A stretch of 5,007 bases of DNA from Betaproteobacteria bacterium (GTDB taxonomy: Bacteria; Pseudomonadota; Gammaproteobacteria; Burkholderiales; SG8-41), in the NCBI GenBank assembly GCA_029883965.1, contig JAOUIN010000179.1, positions 1 through 5,007 on the forward strand. The letters run 5' to 3'. Under the pieces are notes generated by a model. The model was not told the origin of the DNA, made no database searches, and was given only the letters and a program-made list of their open reading frames with translations. This document shows positions 1-5,007 of this stretch, piece by piece. The position numbers were made by a program, and so were the translations under genes. Positions within the stretch are counted from its first letter, which is position 1. The number at the start of each line of letters is the position of its first letter.

Positions 1-641
1 TAGCGGTTGCGGTACTCCGCCAGCGTATAGGGCTCGGTCGTGTGATGCTCGCGCACCTTGCCGCGGCCCCACGAGCTCTCGTAGATGTAGTCACCCACAT
101 GCACCACGAAATCCAGCGCCTGCTGCGCCATGTCGCGGTACGCGGCGAACTGGCCGTGCTCGTAGTGCTGGCAGGACGCGATCGCAAACGCGAGTTTGCC
201 GCGGCTGTCGTCCGCTGCGGGTGCGGTGCGGGTTCGGCCGACGGTGCTGACCGCATTGCCTGACATGAAGCGGTACCAGTACCACCGGGACGGTTCCAGC
301 CCGCGGGCCAGTACGTGCACGGCATGGGCGTAGGCCGGCAGTGCTGCCAGTTCGCCGCGATCGACGATTTTGCCGAAGCGCGCATCTGCGGCGATCTCCC
401 AGCGGACCGCCACTGGCGCATCGGGCATGCCGCCACCGTTCAGCGGATCGGGTGCGAGCCGCGTCCACAGCGCGACCTGATCGGGCTGCGGATAGCCGGA
501 AGCAACGCCCAGTGAAAAAGGATTGCGTTCGAAGCGGGGCTGCGCGATGGCCCGTTGTGCCGGTAATGCCAGTGCCGCGGAAAGTGCTGCGCTGCGGAGC
601 AGGAAATCGCGGCGGGTGGTTTTTATGCGGGCGTGGTTCAT
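1..641 (-). CDS. phoD: PhoD-family alkaline phosphatase/phosphodiesterase, N-terminal part (cut by left window edge)
   Basis: This is the first 213 codons of a secreted metallophosphoesterase of the PhoD family. Characterised members hydrolyse phosphate mono- and diesters outside the cytoplasm. The start is the ATG at 641-639. Residues 8-17 (TTRRDFLLRS) are a textbook twin-arginine signal followed by an Ala/Leu-rich stretch, with likely cleavage after the Ala of AIA at residue 33, so export should be folded and via Tat. Residues 42-62 match the PhoD N-terminal domain signature (LGVASG, then ALWTRL). The metallophosphoesterase domain begins near residue 150 with ASCQ (Cys157) and GDYIYE (Asp184, Tyr185, Tyr187). 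In Bacillus PhoD the equivalent Cys, Asp and Tyr belong to the Fe/Ca active site. PhoD proteins are usually around 500 residues, so more than half is missing. It is divergent from the TRAP operon. No good Shine-Dalgarno is visible before the ATG. The family call is firm, the physiological substrate is unknown. Confidence 0.93.
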   Translation of the reverse strand, partial: MNHARIKTTRRDFLLRSAALSAALALPAQRAIAQPRFERNPFSLGVASGYPQPDQVALWTRLAPDPLNGGGMPDAPVAVRWEIAADARFGKIVDRGELAALPAYAHAVHVLARGLEPSRWYWYRFMSGNAVSTVGRTRTAPAADDSRGKLAFAIASCQHYEHGQFAAYRDMAQQALDFVVHVGDYIYESSWGRGKVREHHTTEPYTLAEYRNR

Positions 642-804
642 CGCGGTGCGAACTATAACGCGCGAACCCCGGTATCGGGTTTACACCGTGATGCCGACTC
701 CACTAAATTCAATATTCCGGATGCGTCGCAGTGCAATCGGGAGCGCGCCGAATGACATCTGAATCTCTGGCCATCGCCAGTCGCGCCCGGATCCGGTAAT
801 GGAG

Positions 805-832
805 TTTTCTCTGGATGGTTTGATAGTATAGT
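805..832 (+). promoter_or_regulatory. Candidate sigma-70 promoter of the TRAP operon
   Basis: A -10-like hexamer TATAGT (827-832, five of six consensus bases) lies in a locally AT-rich patch, with a weak -35-like TTTTCT (805-810) 16 bases upstream. Transcription would begin near 839, giving a leader of about 70 bases that contains the 851-876 inverted repeat. The placement fits the only strong Shine-Dalgarno in the region, but the -35 match is poor, so this is a suggestion only. Confidence 0.35.
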
Positions 833-850
833 TACGAAGCTTGGCGATCC

Positions 851-876
851 GTGTGCAAGGCTCCGGGCTTGCACAC
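851..876. promoter_or_regulatory. Perfect 9-bp inverted repeat upstream of the TRAP operon, candidate operator or leader hairpin
   Basis: The arms GTGTGCAAG (851-859) and CTTGCACAC (868-876) are exact reverse complements separated by an 8-base spacer. The repeat lies just downstream of the candidate promoter and ends 17 bases before the Shine-Dalgarno. As DNA it is a dyad that suits a dimeric repressor. As RNA it would form a stem-loop in the leader. It is followed on the plus strand by A residues rather than T, so it does not read as a terminator for plus-strand transcription. The regulator is not identifiable from this window. Confidence 0.55.
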
Positions 877-893
877 AAAAAATATAATCCGAC

Positions 894-900
894 AGGAGGA
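894..900 (+). promoter_or_regulatory. Strong Shine-Dalgarno of the TRAP solute-binding protein gene
   Basis: AGGAGGA (894-900) is nearly the full anti-Shine-Dalgarno complement and is 7 bases from the ATG at 908. It settles the start: the frame also opens with a GTG at 851, but that start lies inside the inverted repeat, has no ribosome site, and would put 19 non-hydrophobic residues before the signal peptide. Confidence 0.85.
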
Positions 901-907
901 GCACGTC

Positions 908-2002
908 ATGACCTATTCCCGTTTGTTGAAGCAATTTGGCGGCGCGCGTTTGCTTGCGGCCGTATTGAGCGCATTCGCCGTGACGCACACCGCGTCGGCG
1001 CAACAGACCATCAACCTGACCGCGATCGACGGCTATCCCGTACGTGCGATGTGGGTGAAGGAATTTTCCGAGTATTTCATCCCCGAAGTGGACAAGCGTC
1101 TTGCCGCAGCCGGCAACAAATACAAAATCCGCTGGAACCAGGCCTGGGGCGGGCAGATCGTGAAACCGGGCGGCGTGCTCGAAGGCCTTAAACGCGGACT
1201 GGGCGACATTGGCGTGGTGACCACGCCGTTTCACACCGACAAGGTGCCCATGCAGGCTTTGGCGTACGTGACGCCGTTCATTTCCACGGATCCGCTGCTC
1301 GTTGCGCGTACGCTGGACAAGCTTGCACAGCAGTTTCCGGAAATGAAGCAGGAGTTTGCGGAGCAGGGTCAGGTGTATCTCGCAACCGGCGTGGTGCTCG
1401 ACAGCTACCAGCTCTTCAGCAAGACGGCAGTCAAGCAACTCTCCGATTTTCAGGGCCTGAAGGTCAACGGCGCGGGTACCAATCTGCGTTATCTGGACGG
1501 ACTGGGCGCGACCGGTGTGGCAGGACCGCTTACGACGTACTACAACAATATCCAGACGGGTGTAGTCAGCGGTGCGTTCCTGTGGACTGAGGCGGCGGTC
1601 AGCTTCAAGCTTGCGGAAGTTGCACCCAATATGCTCAAGGCGGATCTCGGAGCGGTCAATACCAAGGTCGTTACCGCGAATGCCGAGTCCTGGAAGCGTT
1701 TGCCGGATGACGTGAAGAAAGTGATTCAGGAAGTGGCCGTGGCCTACCGTGACCGGCTGGCGAAGATTGCCGACGAAAAAGGCAAGTCCAGCGAGCAGGG
1801 ATTTACCAAGGCGGGCGGCACGATCAACGTGATGTCGGAACAGCAGCGCCTGGCCTGGGCCAAGGGCATGCCGAACCTTGCCAAGGAATGGGCTGCATCG
1901 ATGGACGGCAAGGGCAAGCCCGGCAGCAAGGTTCTGGCTGCTTACATGGATGCATTGCGGAAGGACGGCGCCAAGCCGCTGCGTAACTGGGACCGCGAGT
2001 AA
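908..2002 (+). CDS. TRAP transporter periplasmic solute-binding protein (DctP family)
   Basis: This 364-residue protein is the ligand-capture subunit of a tripartite ATP-independent periplasmic (TRAP) transporter. Residues 1-31 form a Sec signal peptide (Arg/Lys-containing start, hydrophobic core around 13-25, THTASA then Gln32 as the likely mature N-terminus). The mature body follows the DctP layout: GLKRGLGDIG (93-102) matches the segment after the first lobe, FQGLKV (181-186) opens the ligand-contact region, and QTGVVSG (216-222) is the family's highly conserved hinge motif. The Arg that usually follows the GLK-hydrophobic motif is replaced by Asn187, and the next Arg is Arg194 in NLRYL. 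It is the first gene of an operon with the two membrane subunits, 12 bases before the next start. TRAP ligands are typically carboxylates, often C4-dicarboxylates, sugar acids or aromatic acids. The actual ligand is not inferable here, so the dctP symbol is withheld. The family call is firm. Confidence 0.95.
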   Translation: MTYSRLLKQFGGARLLAAVLSAFAVTHTASAQQTINLTAIDGYPVRAMWVKEFSEYFIPEVDKRLAAAGNKYKIRWNQAWGGQIVKPGGVLEGLKRGLGDIGVVTTPFHTDKVPMQALAYVTPFISTDPLLVARTLDKLAQQFPEMKQEFAEQGQVYLATGVVLDSYQLFSKTAVKQLSDFQGLKVNGAGTNLRYLDGLGATGVAGPLTTYYNNIQTGVVSGAFLWTEAAVSFKLAEVAPNMLKADLGAVNTKVVTANAESWKRLPDDVKKVIQEVAVAYRDRLAKIADEKGKSSEQGFTKAGGTINVMSEQQRLAWAKGMPNLAKEWAASMDGKGKPGSKVLAAYMDALRKDGAKPLRNWDRE

Positions 2003-2014
2003 CCGGTTCATCCA

Positions 2015-2533
2015 GTGAACAGGGAATCCAGCGCACCGTTACGCACACTGTTCAAGGTGCTCGCCGGCATGAACGTAGCCGGCGCGTTGCTGGTGGTGAT
2101 GTTGCTGGTGCTGATCAACGTGGATTCCCTGGGCCGTACGTTTTTCTCAAATTCCATCCTCGGCGTCCACGAAATCGTGGAACTGTCGCTGGTGGCCATC
2201 GTGTTTCTGCAGTTGGGGGATGCGGTGCGCTCAGGGCGGCTGATGCGATCGGACGGCCTGCTCACCATCCTGGATCAGCGCCTGCCGGTCGTCGCGCGTT
2301 CGATGCGTGCGTTTTTCGACCTGGTATCGGTCGCGTTCCTGGTCCTGATCGTGGTCGGCGGCGTGCCGAGGTTCATGGAGTCGTACCGGAACAACGAATT
2401 CAAGGGCACCGCACAACTGTTCACTGTTCCCGAGTGGCCGGTCAAACTGATCATCGTTGTCGGGGCAATCGCCGCGATCCTCGCATTCCTCGTGTCGGCG
2501 TGGCGTGAGTTTCGCCCTGCGGGGCGTGATTGA
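2015..2533 (+). CDS. TRAP transporter small permease subunit (DctQ family)
   Basis: A 172-residue inner-membrane protein with four hydrophobic segments at about residues 17-36, 50-68, 98-116 and 133-152, the standard DctQ topology and length. The conserved first-half pattern is present: an Asp then GR and aromatic residues (DSLGRTFF, 37-44), then the Glu-rich second helix start (HEIVELSL, 52-59) and a charged loop with the helix-ending RSGRLMRSD (72-80). DctQ binds DctM to form the membrane complex that accepts ligand from the binding protein. The GTG start at 2015 is 12 bases after the preceding stop and gives a basic cytoplasmic N-terminus before helix 1. It has no clear Shine-Dalgarno, so it may rely on translational coupling. 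An ATG at 2069 is a possible later start but would cut into the edge of the first helix. The family is recognised from topology and position between the other two subunits as much as from sequence. Confidence 0.92.
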   Translation: MNRESSAPLRTLFKVLAGMNVAGALLVVMLLVLINVDSLGRTFFSNSILGVHEIVELSLVAIVFLQLGDAVRSGRLMRSDGLLTILDQRLPVVARSMRAFFDLVSVAFLVLIVVGGVPRFMESYRNNEFKGTAQLFTVPEWPVKLIIVVGAIAAILAFLVSAWREFRPAGRD

Positions 2534-2557
2534 GGGCGGATCGCATTCACATATTGC

Positions 2558-2561
2558 GGAG
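2558..2561 (+). promoter_or_regulatory. Shine-Dalgarno that decides the start of the large permease gene
   Basis: GGAG (2558-2561, within GCGGAG) is 8 bases from the GTG at 2570. The alternative GTG at 2561 overlaps this site and has no ribosome site of its own at a workable distance. I therefore favour 2570; the two choices differ by three codons. Confidence 0.6.
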
Positions 2562-2569
2562 TGGCTGAC

Positions 2570-3877
2570 GTGGGTCCTGTAGAGATCGGCGTGGCGTCGA
2601 TCATTCTGGTTGTCCTCCTGATTTATTGCGGACTGTACGTGCCGATTGCGCTGGGCGCCGTGTCGGTTCTGGGCGTATGGCTGATGCGCGATCGTCTCGA
2701 CCTTGCCATCAATCTGCTGACAGTCTCGGTTGGTGACGCGGTTTCCGATTACAACTTTGCCACCATACCGTTGTTCATGATGATGGGGCTGATCGTGAGC
2801 AAAGTGGGTATCGGCCGCGACGTCTACGACGTCGCGAACGACGCCTTTCGCCGCATCCGGGGCGGACTCGGCATGGGGACTGTCGCTGCGAATGCGCTGT
2901 TTGCATCCGTAACCGGTTCGTCCATTGCTTCCGCATCGGTGTTTACCCGCGTTTCCATGCCGGAAATGAACCGCCTCAAATACGGCAAGAGGTTTTCCGT
3001 CGGCGTCGTCGCCGGCAGTTCGGTTCTGGGCATGCTGATTCCGCCGAGTGTGATGATGATCATCTACGCCTTTGTGGCAGAACAGTCCGTGGGCCATATG
3101 TTTCTTGCCGGACTCATACCCGGTGTCCTGCTGGCTGTGTGCTTTTGTCTGGGTATCGTGCTGATGGCCCATTTCATGCCGGGTTTCGTCGGCGGCACGG
3201 TCGACGATACTGTGGGGCCGCAGTTCAGCATGCTGCAGAAACTGCGAAAACTGATGCCCGTTCTCGTTCTGGTCGTGTCTGTGCTCGGAGGCATCTATGG
3301 CGGCGTCGTCACTGCAACCGAGGCCGGTGCGCTGGGTGCTTTGCTGGCGCTGATCATCGGCCTCGTGCGCCGTGCACTCGGCTGGCGCGACCTGTGGGAT
3401 GTTTTTGTCGAGGCCGGCTATATCTCGGCAACACTGTTGTTCCTGATCATCGCCGCCAACATGTACAGCCGCATGCTGGGCATTGCCGGTGTGCCCACGG
3501 CGTTCGGCGAATGGCTGACCGGCATGAATTTCGGCCTGACTGAACTGATCGTGGTCTACGTCATCGTGCTGATTATTGCCGGGACCGTGCTCGACACCGC
3601 GTCCATCATTCTGATTGCGGCGCCGCTGTTCATGACGGCAGTGGTGGGGTTCGGGGGGGATCTGGTCTGGTTCGGCGTGGTAACCGTGATCGGCGCCGAG
3701 ATCGGCCTGCTGACCCCGCCGCTGGGTTTGTCGGTGTTCACGGTCAAGAGTGCAATCGATGATCCGTCGATCACCTTGTGGGATATATTCGCGGGCGCGT
3801 TTCCGTTCGCGCTGATCATGCTGCTGGTTCTGATCGCGGTCATCGCCTTCCCCAGTCTGAGCCTCGCCCTCATCTGA
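2570..3877 (+). CDS. TRAP transporter large permease subunit (DctM family)
   Basis: A 435-residue polytopic inner-membrane protein with roughly a dozen hydrophobic segments, the usual DctM size. It forms the transport path of the TRAP system and in studied members couples uptake to an ion gradient, commonly Na+. Family landmarks occur in order: MPEMNRLKYG (130-139), LIPPS (156-160) followed by FLAGLIPG, TATEAG (248-253), GTVLDT (338-343) and TPPLG (382-386). The two Pro-Pro loops sit in the internally duplicated halves typical of this ion-transporter superfamily. It is the last gene of the operon, 36 bases after the small subunit gene, and a candidate intrinsic terminator follows the TGA. The start at 2570 is chosen for its ribosome site; a GTG at 2561 would add three residues. 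Nothing looks broken or truncated. Family identity is near certain and substrate specificity is not visible. Confidence 0.96.
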   Translation: MGPVEIGVASIILVVLLIYCGLYVPIALGAVSVLGVWLMRDRLDLAINLLTVSVGDAVSDYNFATIPLFMMMGLIVSKVGIGRDVYDVANDAFRRIRGGLGMGTVAANALFASVTGSSIASASVFTRVSMPEMNRLKYGKRFSVGVVAGSSVLGMLIPPSVMMIIYAFVAEQSVGHMFLAGLIPGVLLAVCFCLGIVLMAHFMPGFVGGTVDDTVGPQFSMLQKLRKLMPVLVLVVSVLGGIYGGVVTATEAGALGALLALIIGLVRRALGWRDLWDVFVEAGYISATLLFLIIAANMYSRMLGIAGVPTAFGEWLTGMNFGLTELIVVYVIVLIIAGTVLDTASIILIAAPLFMTAVVGFGGDLVWFGVVTVIGAEIGLLTPPLGLSVFTVKSAIDDPSITLWDIFAGAFPFALIMLLVLIAVIAFPSLSLALI

Positions 3878-3883
3878 TCAAGG

Positions 3884-3907
3884 GAGTCGCGCAGCGATTC
3901 GTTTTTT
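3884..3907 (+). terminator. Candidate intrinsic terminator of the TRAP operon
   Basis: GAGTCGC (3884-3890) pairs with GCGATTC (3894-3900) through seven pairs including one G-U, closing a 3-base loop, and is followed by G and six T residues (3902-3907). It begins seven bases after the permease stop codon. The stem is short but the T run and position fit a rho-independent terminator that separates the transporter operon from the next gene. Confidence 0.7.
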
Positions 3908-3945
3908 GGTTCTGAAACCCGAATTCCACTGCGTTTCGGTGGTGA

Positions 3946-3973
3946 TTGGTCTCTTATCCCCCTGCGGTAACAT
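3946..3973 (+). promoter_or_regulatory. Candidate promoter of the DUF2520 gene
   Basis: A weak -35-like TTGGTC (3946-3951) and a -10-like TAACAT (3968-3973) are separated by 16 bases. The first T of the -10 is 12 bases before the ATG at 3980, so transcription would start at or next to the start codon. Both boxes are imperfect, and the call rests mainly on the need for a promoter after the terminator at 3884-3907. Confidence 0.35.
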
Positions 3974-3979
3974 GGCTGC

Positions 3980-4873
3980 ATGGCAAGAACGCTGAACATC
4001 ATCGGGCCGGGACGCGTCGGCCGGACTCTCGGAGCGCTGCTGCAGCGCGCGCAGTTGTGCGCGGTGCAGGATGTATTGAGTGCCGAGGTCGCCACTGCGG
4101 AATCCGCGGTGGCTTTCATCGGTGCGGGCCGCGTAGTGCGCAAGATGGGGGACCTGCATGCCGCTGATGTCTGGCTGCTGACGCCGCCGGATACCGCGAT
4201 TGCACCGGTTGCGGCGGCGCTGGCTGCGACCGGGCGCGTGCACAGGAACGACACCGTGTTTCATTGCAGCGGCGCCCAGCCGTCCGGCGTGCTTGAACCG
4301 CTCGCAAAACTGGGGGCGCATATTGCCAGCGTGCATCCGCTCAAGAGTTTTGCCGATCCGGCTGCGGCGGTGACGACATTCGCCGGCACGCATTGTGCCG
4401 CTGAAGGTGATCCAATTTCACTGGCGCTGCTGACGCCGTGGTTCGAACAGCTGGGTGCACAGGTTGCGGTGATTGATCCTGCCGGCAAAACGCTTTATCA
4501 CGCGGCGAGCGTACTGGTGTGCAATGACCTGACGGCACTGATGGAGGCGGGGCTGCGTGCTTACGCCGGCGCGGGCCTGTCCCGCGCCGCGGCTCAGACA
4601 ATGATGGAGCCGCTGGTGCGCGAGACGCTGGACAATGTGTTTGCGCTGGGCACGACTCGCGCGCTCACCGGACCGGTGGCACGTGGCGATGCCGATGTGG
4701 TTGCGCGGCAACTCGCGGCGCTGAACGCACTGGATACGCGCATTGCCGATGCCTACCGTGCGTTAAGTCAACTGGCGCTGGACCTGGCGCAGGCGCAGGG
4801 CGGCGCTTCAGCAGAGGCGCTGGCTGCGGTAGCGAAAGCATTAAAAAATAGTAATAAAAACAACATGTTATGA
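3980..4873 (+). CDS. Rossmann-like and DUF2520 domain-containing protein (putative NAD(P)-binding oxidoreductase-like)
   Basis: A 297-residue cytoplasmic protein with two parts. Residues 1-125 form a Rossmann-like fold resembling the 6-phosphogluconate/F420-dependent reductase type: the dinucleotide loop GPGRVG (9-14), a strand-loop VWLLTPPD (64-71), and HCSGAQ (95-100) followed by SVHPLKSFA (117-125). The C-terminal half is a helical DUF2520 domain with the recognisable LYHAASVLVCNDLTAL (172-187) and LTGPVARGD (229-237). The architecture resembles two-domain dehydrogenases such as pyrroline-5-carboxylate or ketopantoate reductases, but I know of no established reaction for DUF2520 proteins, so none is assigned. 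The ATG at 3980 is the only sensible start, because an in-frame TAA lies at 3968-3970. No Shine-Dalgarno is visible. The last residues (NSNKNNML) are encoded by an unusually A-rich stretch unlike the rest of the gene. It looks monocistronic, or paired with the gene starting at 4934. Confidence 0.93.
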   Translation: MARTLNIIGPGRVGRTLGALLQRAQLCAVQDVLSAEVATAESAVAFIGAGRVVRKMGDLHAADVWLLTPPDTAIAPVAAALAATGRVHRNDTVFHCSGAQPSGVLEPLAKLGAHIASVHPLKSFADPAAAVTTFAGTHCAAEGDPISLALLTPWFEQLGAQVAVIDPAGKTLYHAASVLVCNDLTALMEAGLRAYAGAGLSRAAAQTMMEPLVRETLDNVFALGTTRALTGPVARGDADVVARQLAALNALDTRIADAYRALSQLALDLAQAQGGASAEALAAVAKALKNSNKNNML

Positions 4874-4921
4874 TGTGTCTCCGAGTGACGGGTGGCCGTC
4901 GGGCGCGCAAGATCGGCTTGT

Positions 4922-4927
4922 TACAAT
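4922..4927 (+). promoter_or_regulatory. Candidate -10 element of the right-edge gene
   Basis: TACAAT (4922-4927) matches five of six consensus -10 bases and ends six bases before the ATG at 4934. No convincing -35 is seen at 16-18 bases upstream. If used, the transcript would begin at about the start codon. Confidence 0.35.
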
Positions 4928-4933
4928 CGACCG

Positions 4934-5007
4934 ATGAACAAACTGATCATTCCGGCGATGCCGGCAGCGCAGAGCCATGTGGTGGCTACTGCTGACCCGC
5001 TCGACGG
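4934..5007 (+). CDS. Unidentified protein, N-terminal fragment (cut by right window edge)
   Basis: An open frame starts at the ATG at 4934 and runs without a stop to the window end: 24 full codons, beginning MNKLIIPAMPAAQSH. The short hydrophobic strand KLIIPAMPA is not long enough to be a signal peptide or membrane helix and resembles the first beta strand of a cytoplasmic protein. It has no clear Shine-Dalgarno but has a -10-like hexamer six bases upstream. It is 60 bases after the DUF2520 gene on the same strand. I do not recognise the family from so few residues. The case for a real gene is the start context, the lack of a stop, and codon use similar to the neighbours. Confidence 0.6.
   Translation, partial: MNKLIIPAMPAAQSHVVATADPLD

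Noticed and set aside
652..657. A -10-like TATAGT on the minus strand, 10 bases before the PhoD ATG
   Set aside because: The hexamer is good, but there is no -35 match at 16-18 bases upstream. Too little to annotate as a promoter, although it would also give a very short leader.
787..796. A 10-base perfect palindrome, CCGGATCCGG
   Set aside because: Short, GC-rich, without a spacer and away from the promoter core. It is likely a chance restriction-site-like palindrome.
681..878. A 65-codon minus-strand open frame inside the divergent intergenic region
   Set aside because: It has no convincing ribosome site, its start lies at the edge of the 851-876 inverted repeat, and the product has no recognisable feature. 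A real small gene cannot be fully excluded.
653..2011. A 452-codon open frame on the minus strand opposite the solute-binding protein gene
   Set aside because: It mirrors the whole binding-protein gene and the intergenic region, is rich in His, Arg and Cys with no recognisable domain, and has no ribosome site. Long antisense frames are expected in GC-rich coding DNA.
2231..3172. A 313-codon minus-strand open frame across the DctQ and DctM genes
   Set aside because: It is very rich in His, Gln, Asp and Arg, as expected from reading hydrophobic membrane-protein codons backwards. The plus-strand genes have clear family motifs throughout.
3972..3995. A short plus-strand frame (ATG at 3972, seven codons then TGA) overlapping the start of the DUF2520 gene
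   Set aside because: It could be a leader peptide, but it has no ribosome site and its ATG overlaps the candidate -10 hexamer. Such tiny frames arise often by chance.
3556..4393. Overlapping minus-strand open frames across the permease end, the intergenic gap and the DUF2520 gene start
   Set aside because: They have low-complexity Ala/Arg/Thr/Ser content without domain signatures, run through the candidate terminator, and conflict with well-supported plus-strand genes.
4887..4900. A 5-bp hairpin (GACGG, 4-base loop, CCGTC) after the DUF2520 gene
   Set aside because: The stem is too short and no T run follows, so it does not qualify as an intrinsic terminator.

Overview
The window is an ordinary-looking chromosomal stretch from a GC-rich Gram-negative bacterium, most likely a betaproteobacterium. 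The evidence is a Tat-exported phosphatase, a periplasmic binding protein with a Sec signal peptide, heavy use of GC-ending codons, and a Rossmann/DUF2520 protein of a kind common in that group. The lineage is an inference from protein style and codon use, not from a marker gene.

Layout. Positions 1-641 (minus strand) hold the first 213 codons of a PhoD-family alkaline phosphatase/phosphodiesterase with a twin-arginine signal; the rest lies off the left edge. A 266-base divergent intergenic region (642-907) follows. It carries a candidate promoter, a perfect 9-bp inverted repeat (851-876) and a strong Shine-Dalgarno for the gene to the right. Positions 908-3877 (plus strand) form a compact three-gene operon for a TRAP transporter: a periplasmic solute-binding protein (DctP type), a small four-helix membrane subunit (DctQ type) and a large multi-helix permease (DctM type). 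A short hairpin with a T run (3884-3907) looks like its intrinsic terminator. Positions 3980-4873 encode a Rossmann-like/DUF2520 protein as a separate unit. Positions 4934-5007 hold the first 24 codons of a gene that I cannot identify, cut by the right edge.

How the genes work together. The three TRAP genes make one secondary transporter: the binding protein captures an organic acid in the periplasm and hands it to the QM membrane complex, which in known systems is driven by an ion gradient. The substrate cannot be read from the sequence. The binding protein has Asn where the usual ligand-binding Arg is expected, with an Arg seven residues later, so an atypical ligand-contact arrangement is possible. 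The divergent PhoD gene shares the upstream region but no functional link is shown. The DUF2520 gene and the gene after it both lack a visible Shine-Dalgarno and have a -10-like hexamer exactly six bases before the ATG, which suggests leaderless transcripts.

I found no mobile element, CRISPR array, tRNA or rRNA gene, and nothing that looks like a previously undescribed multi-gene system. The most unusual points are regulatory (the palindrome, the candidate leaderless starts) and the binding-site variation in the solute-binding protein.
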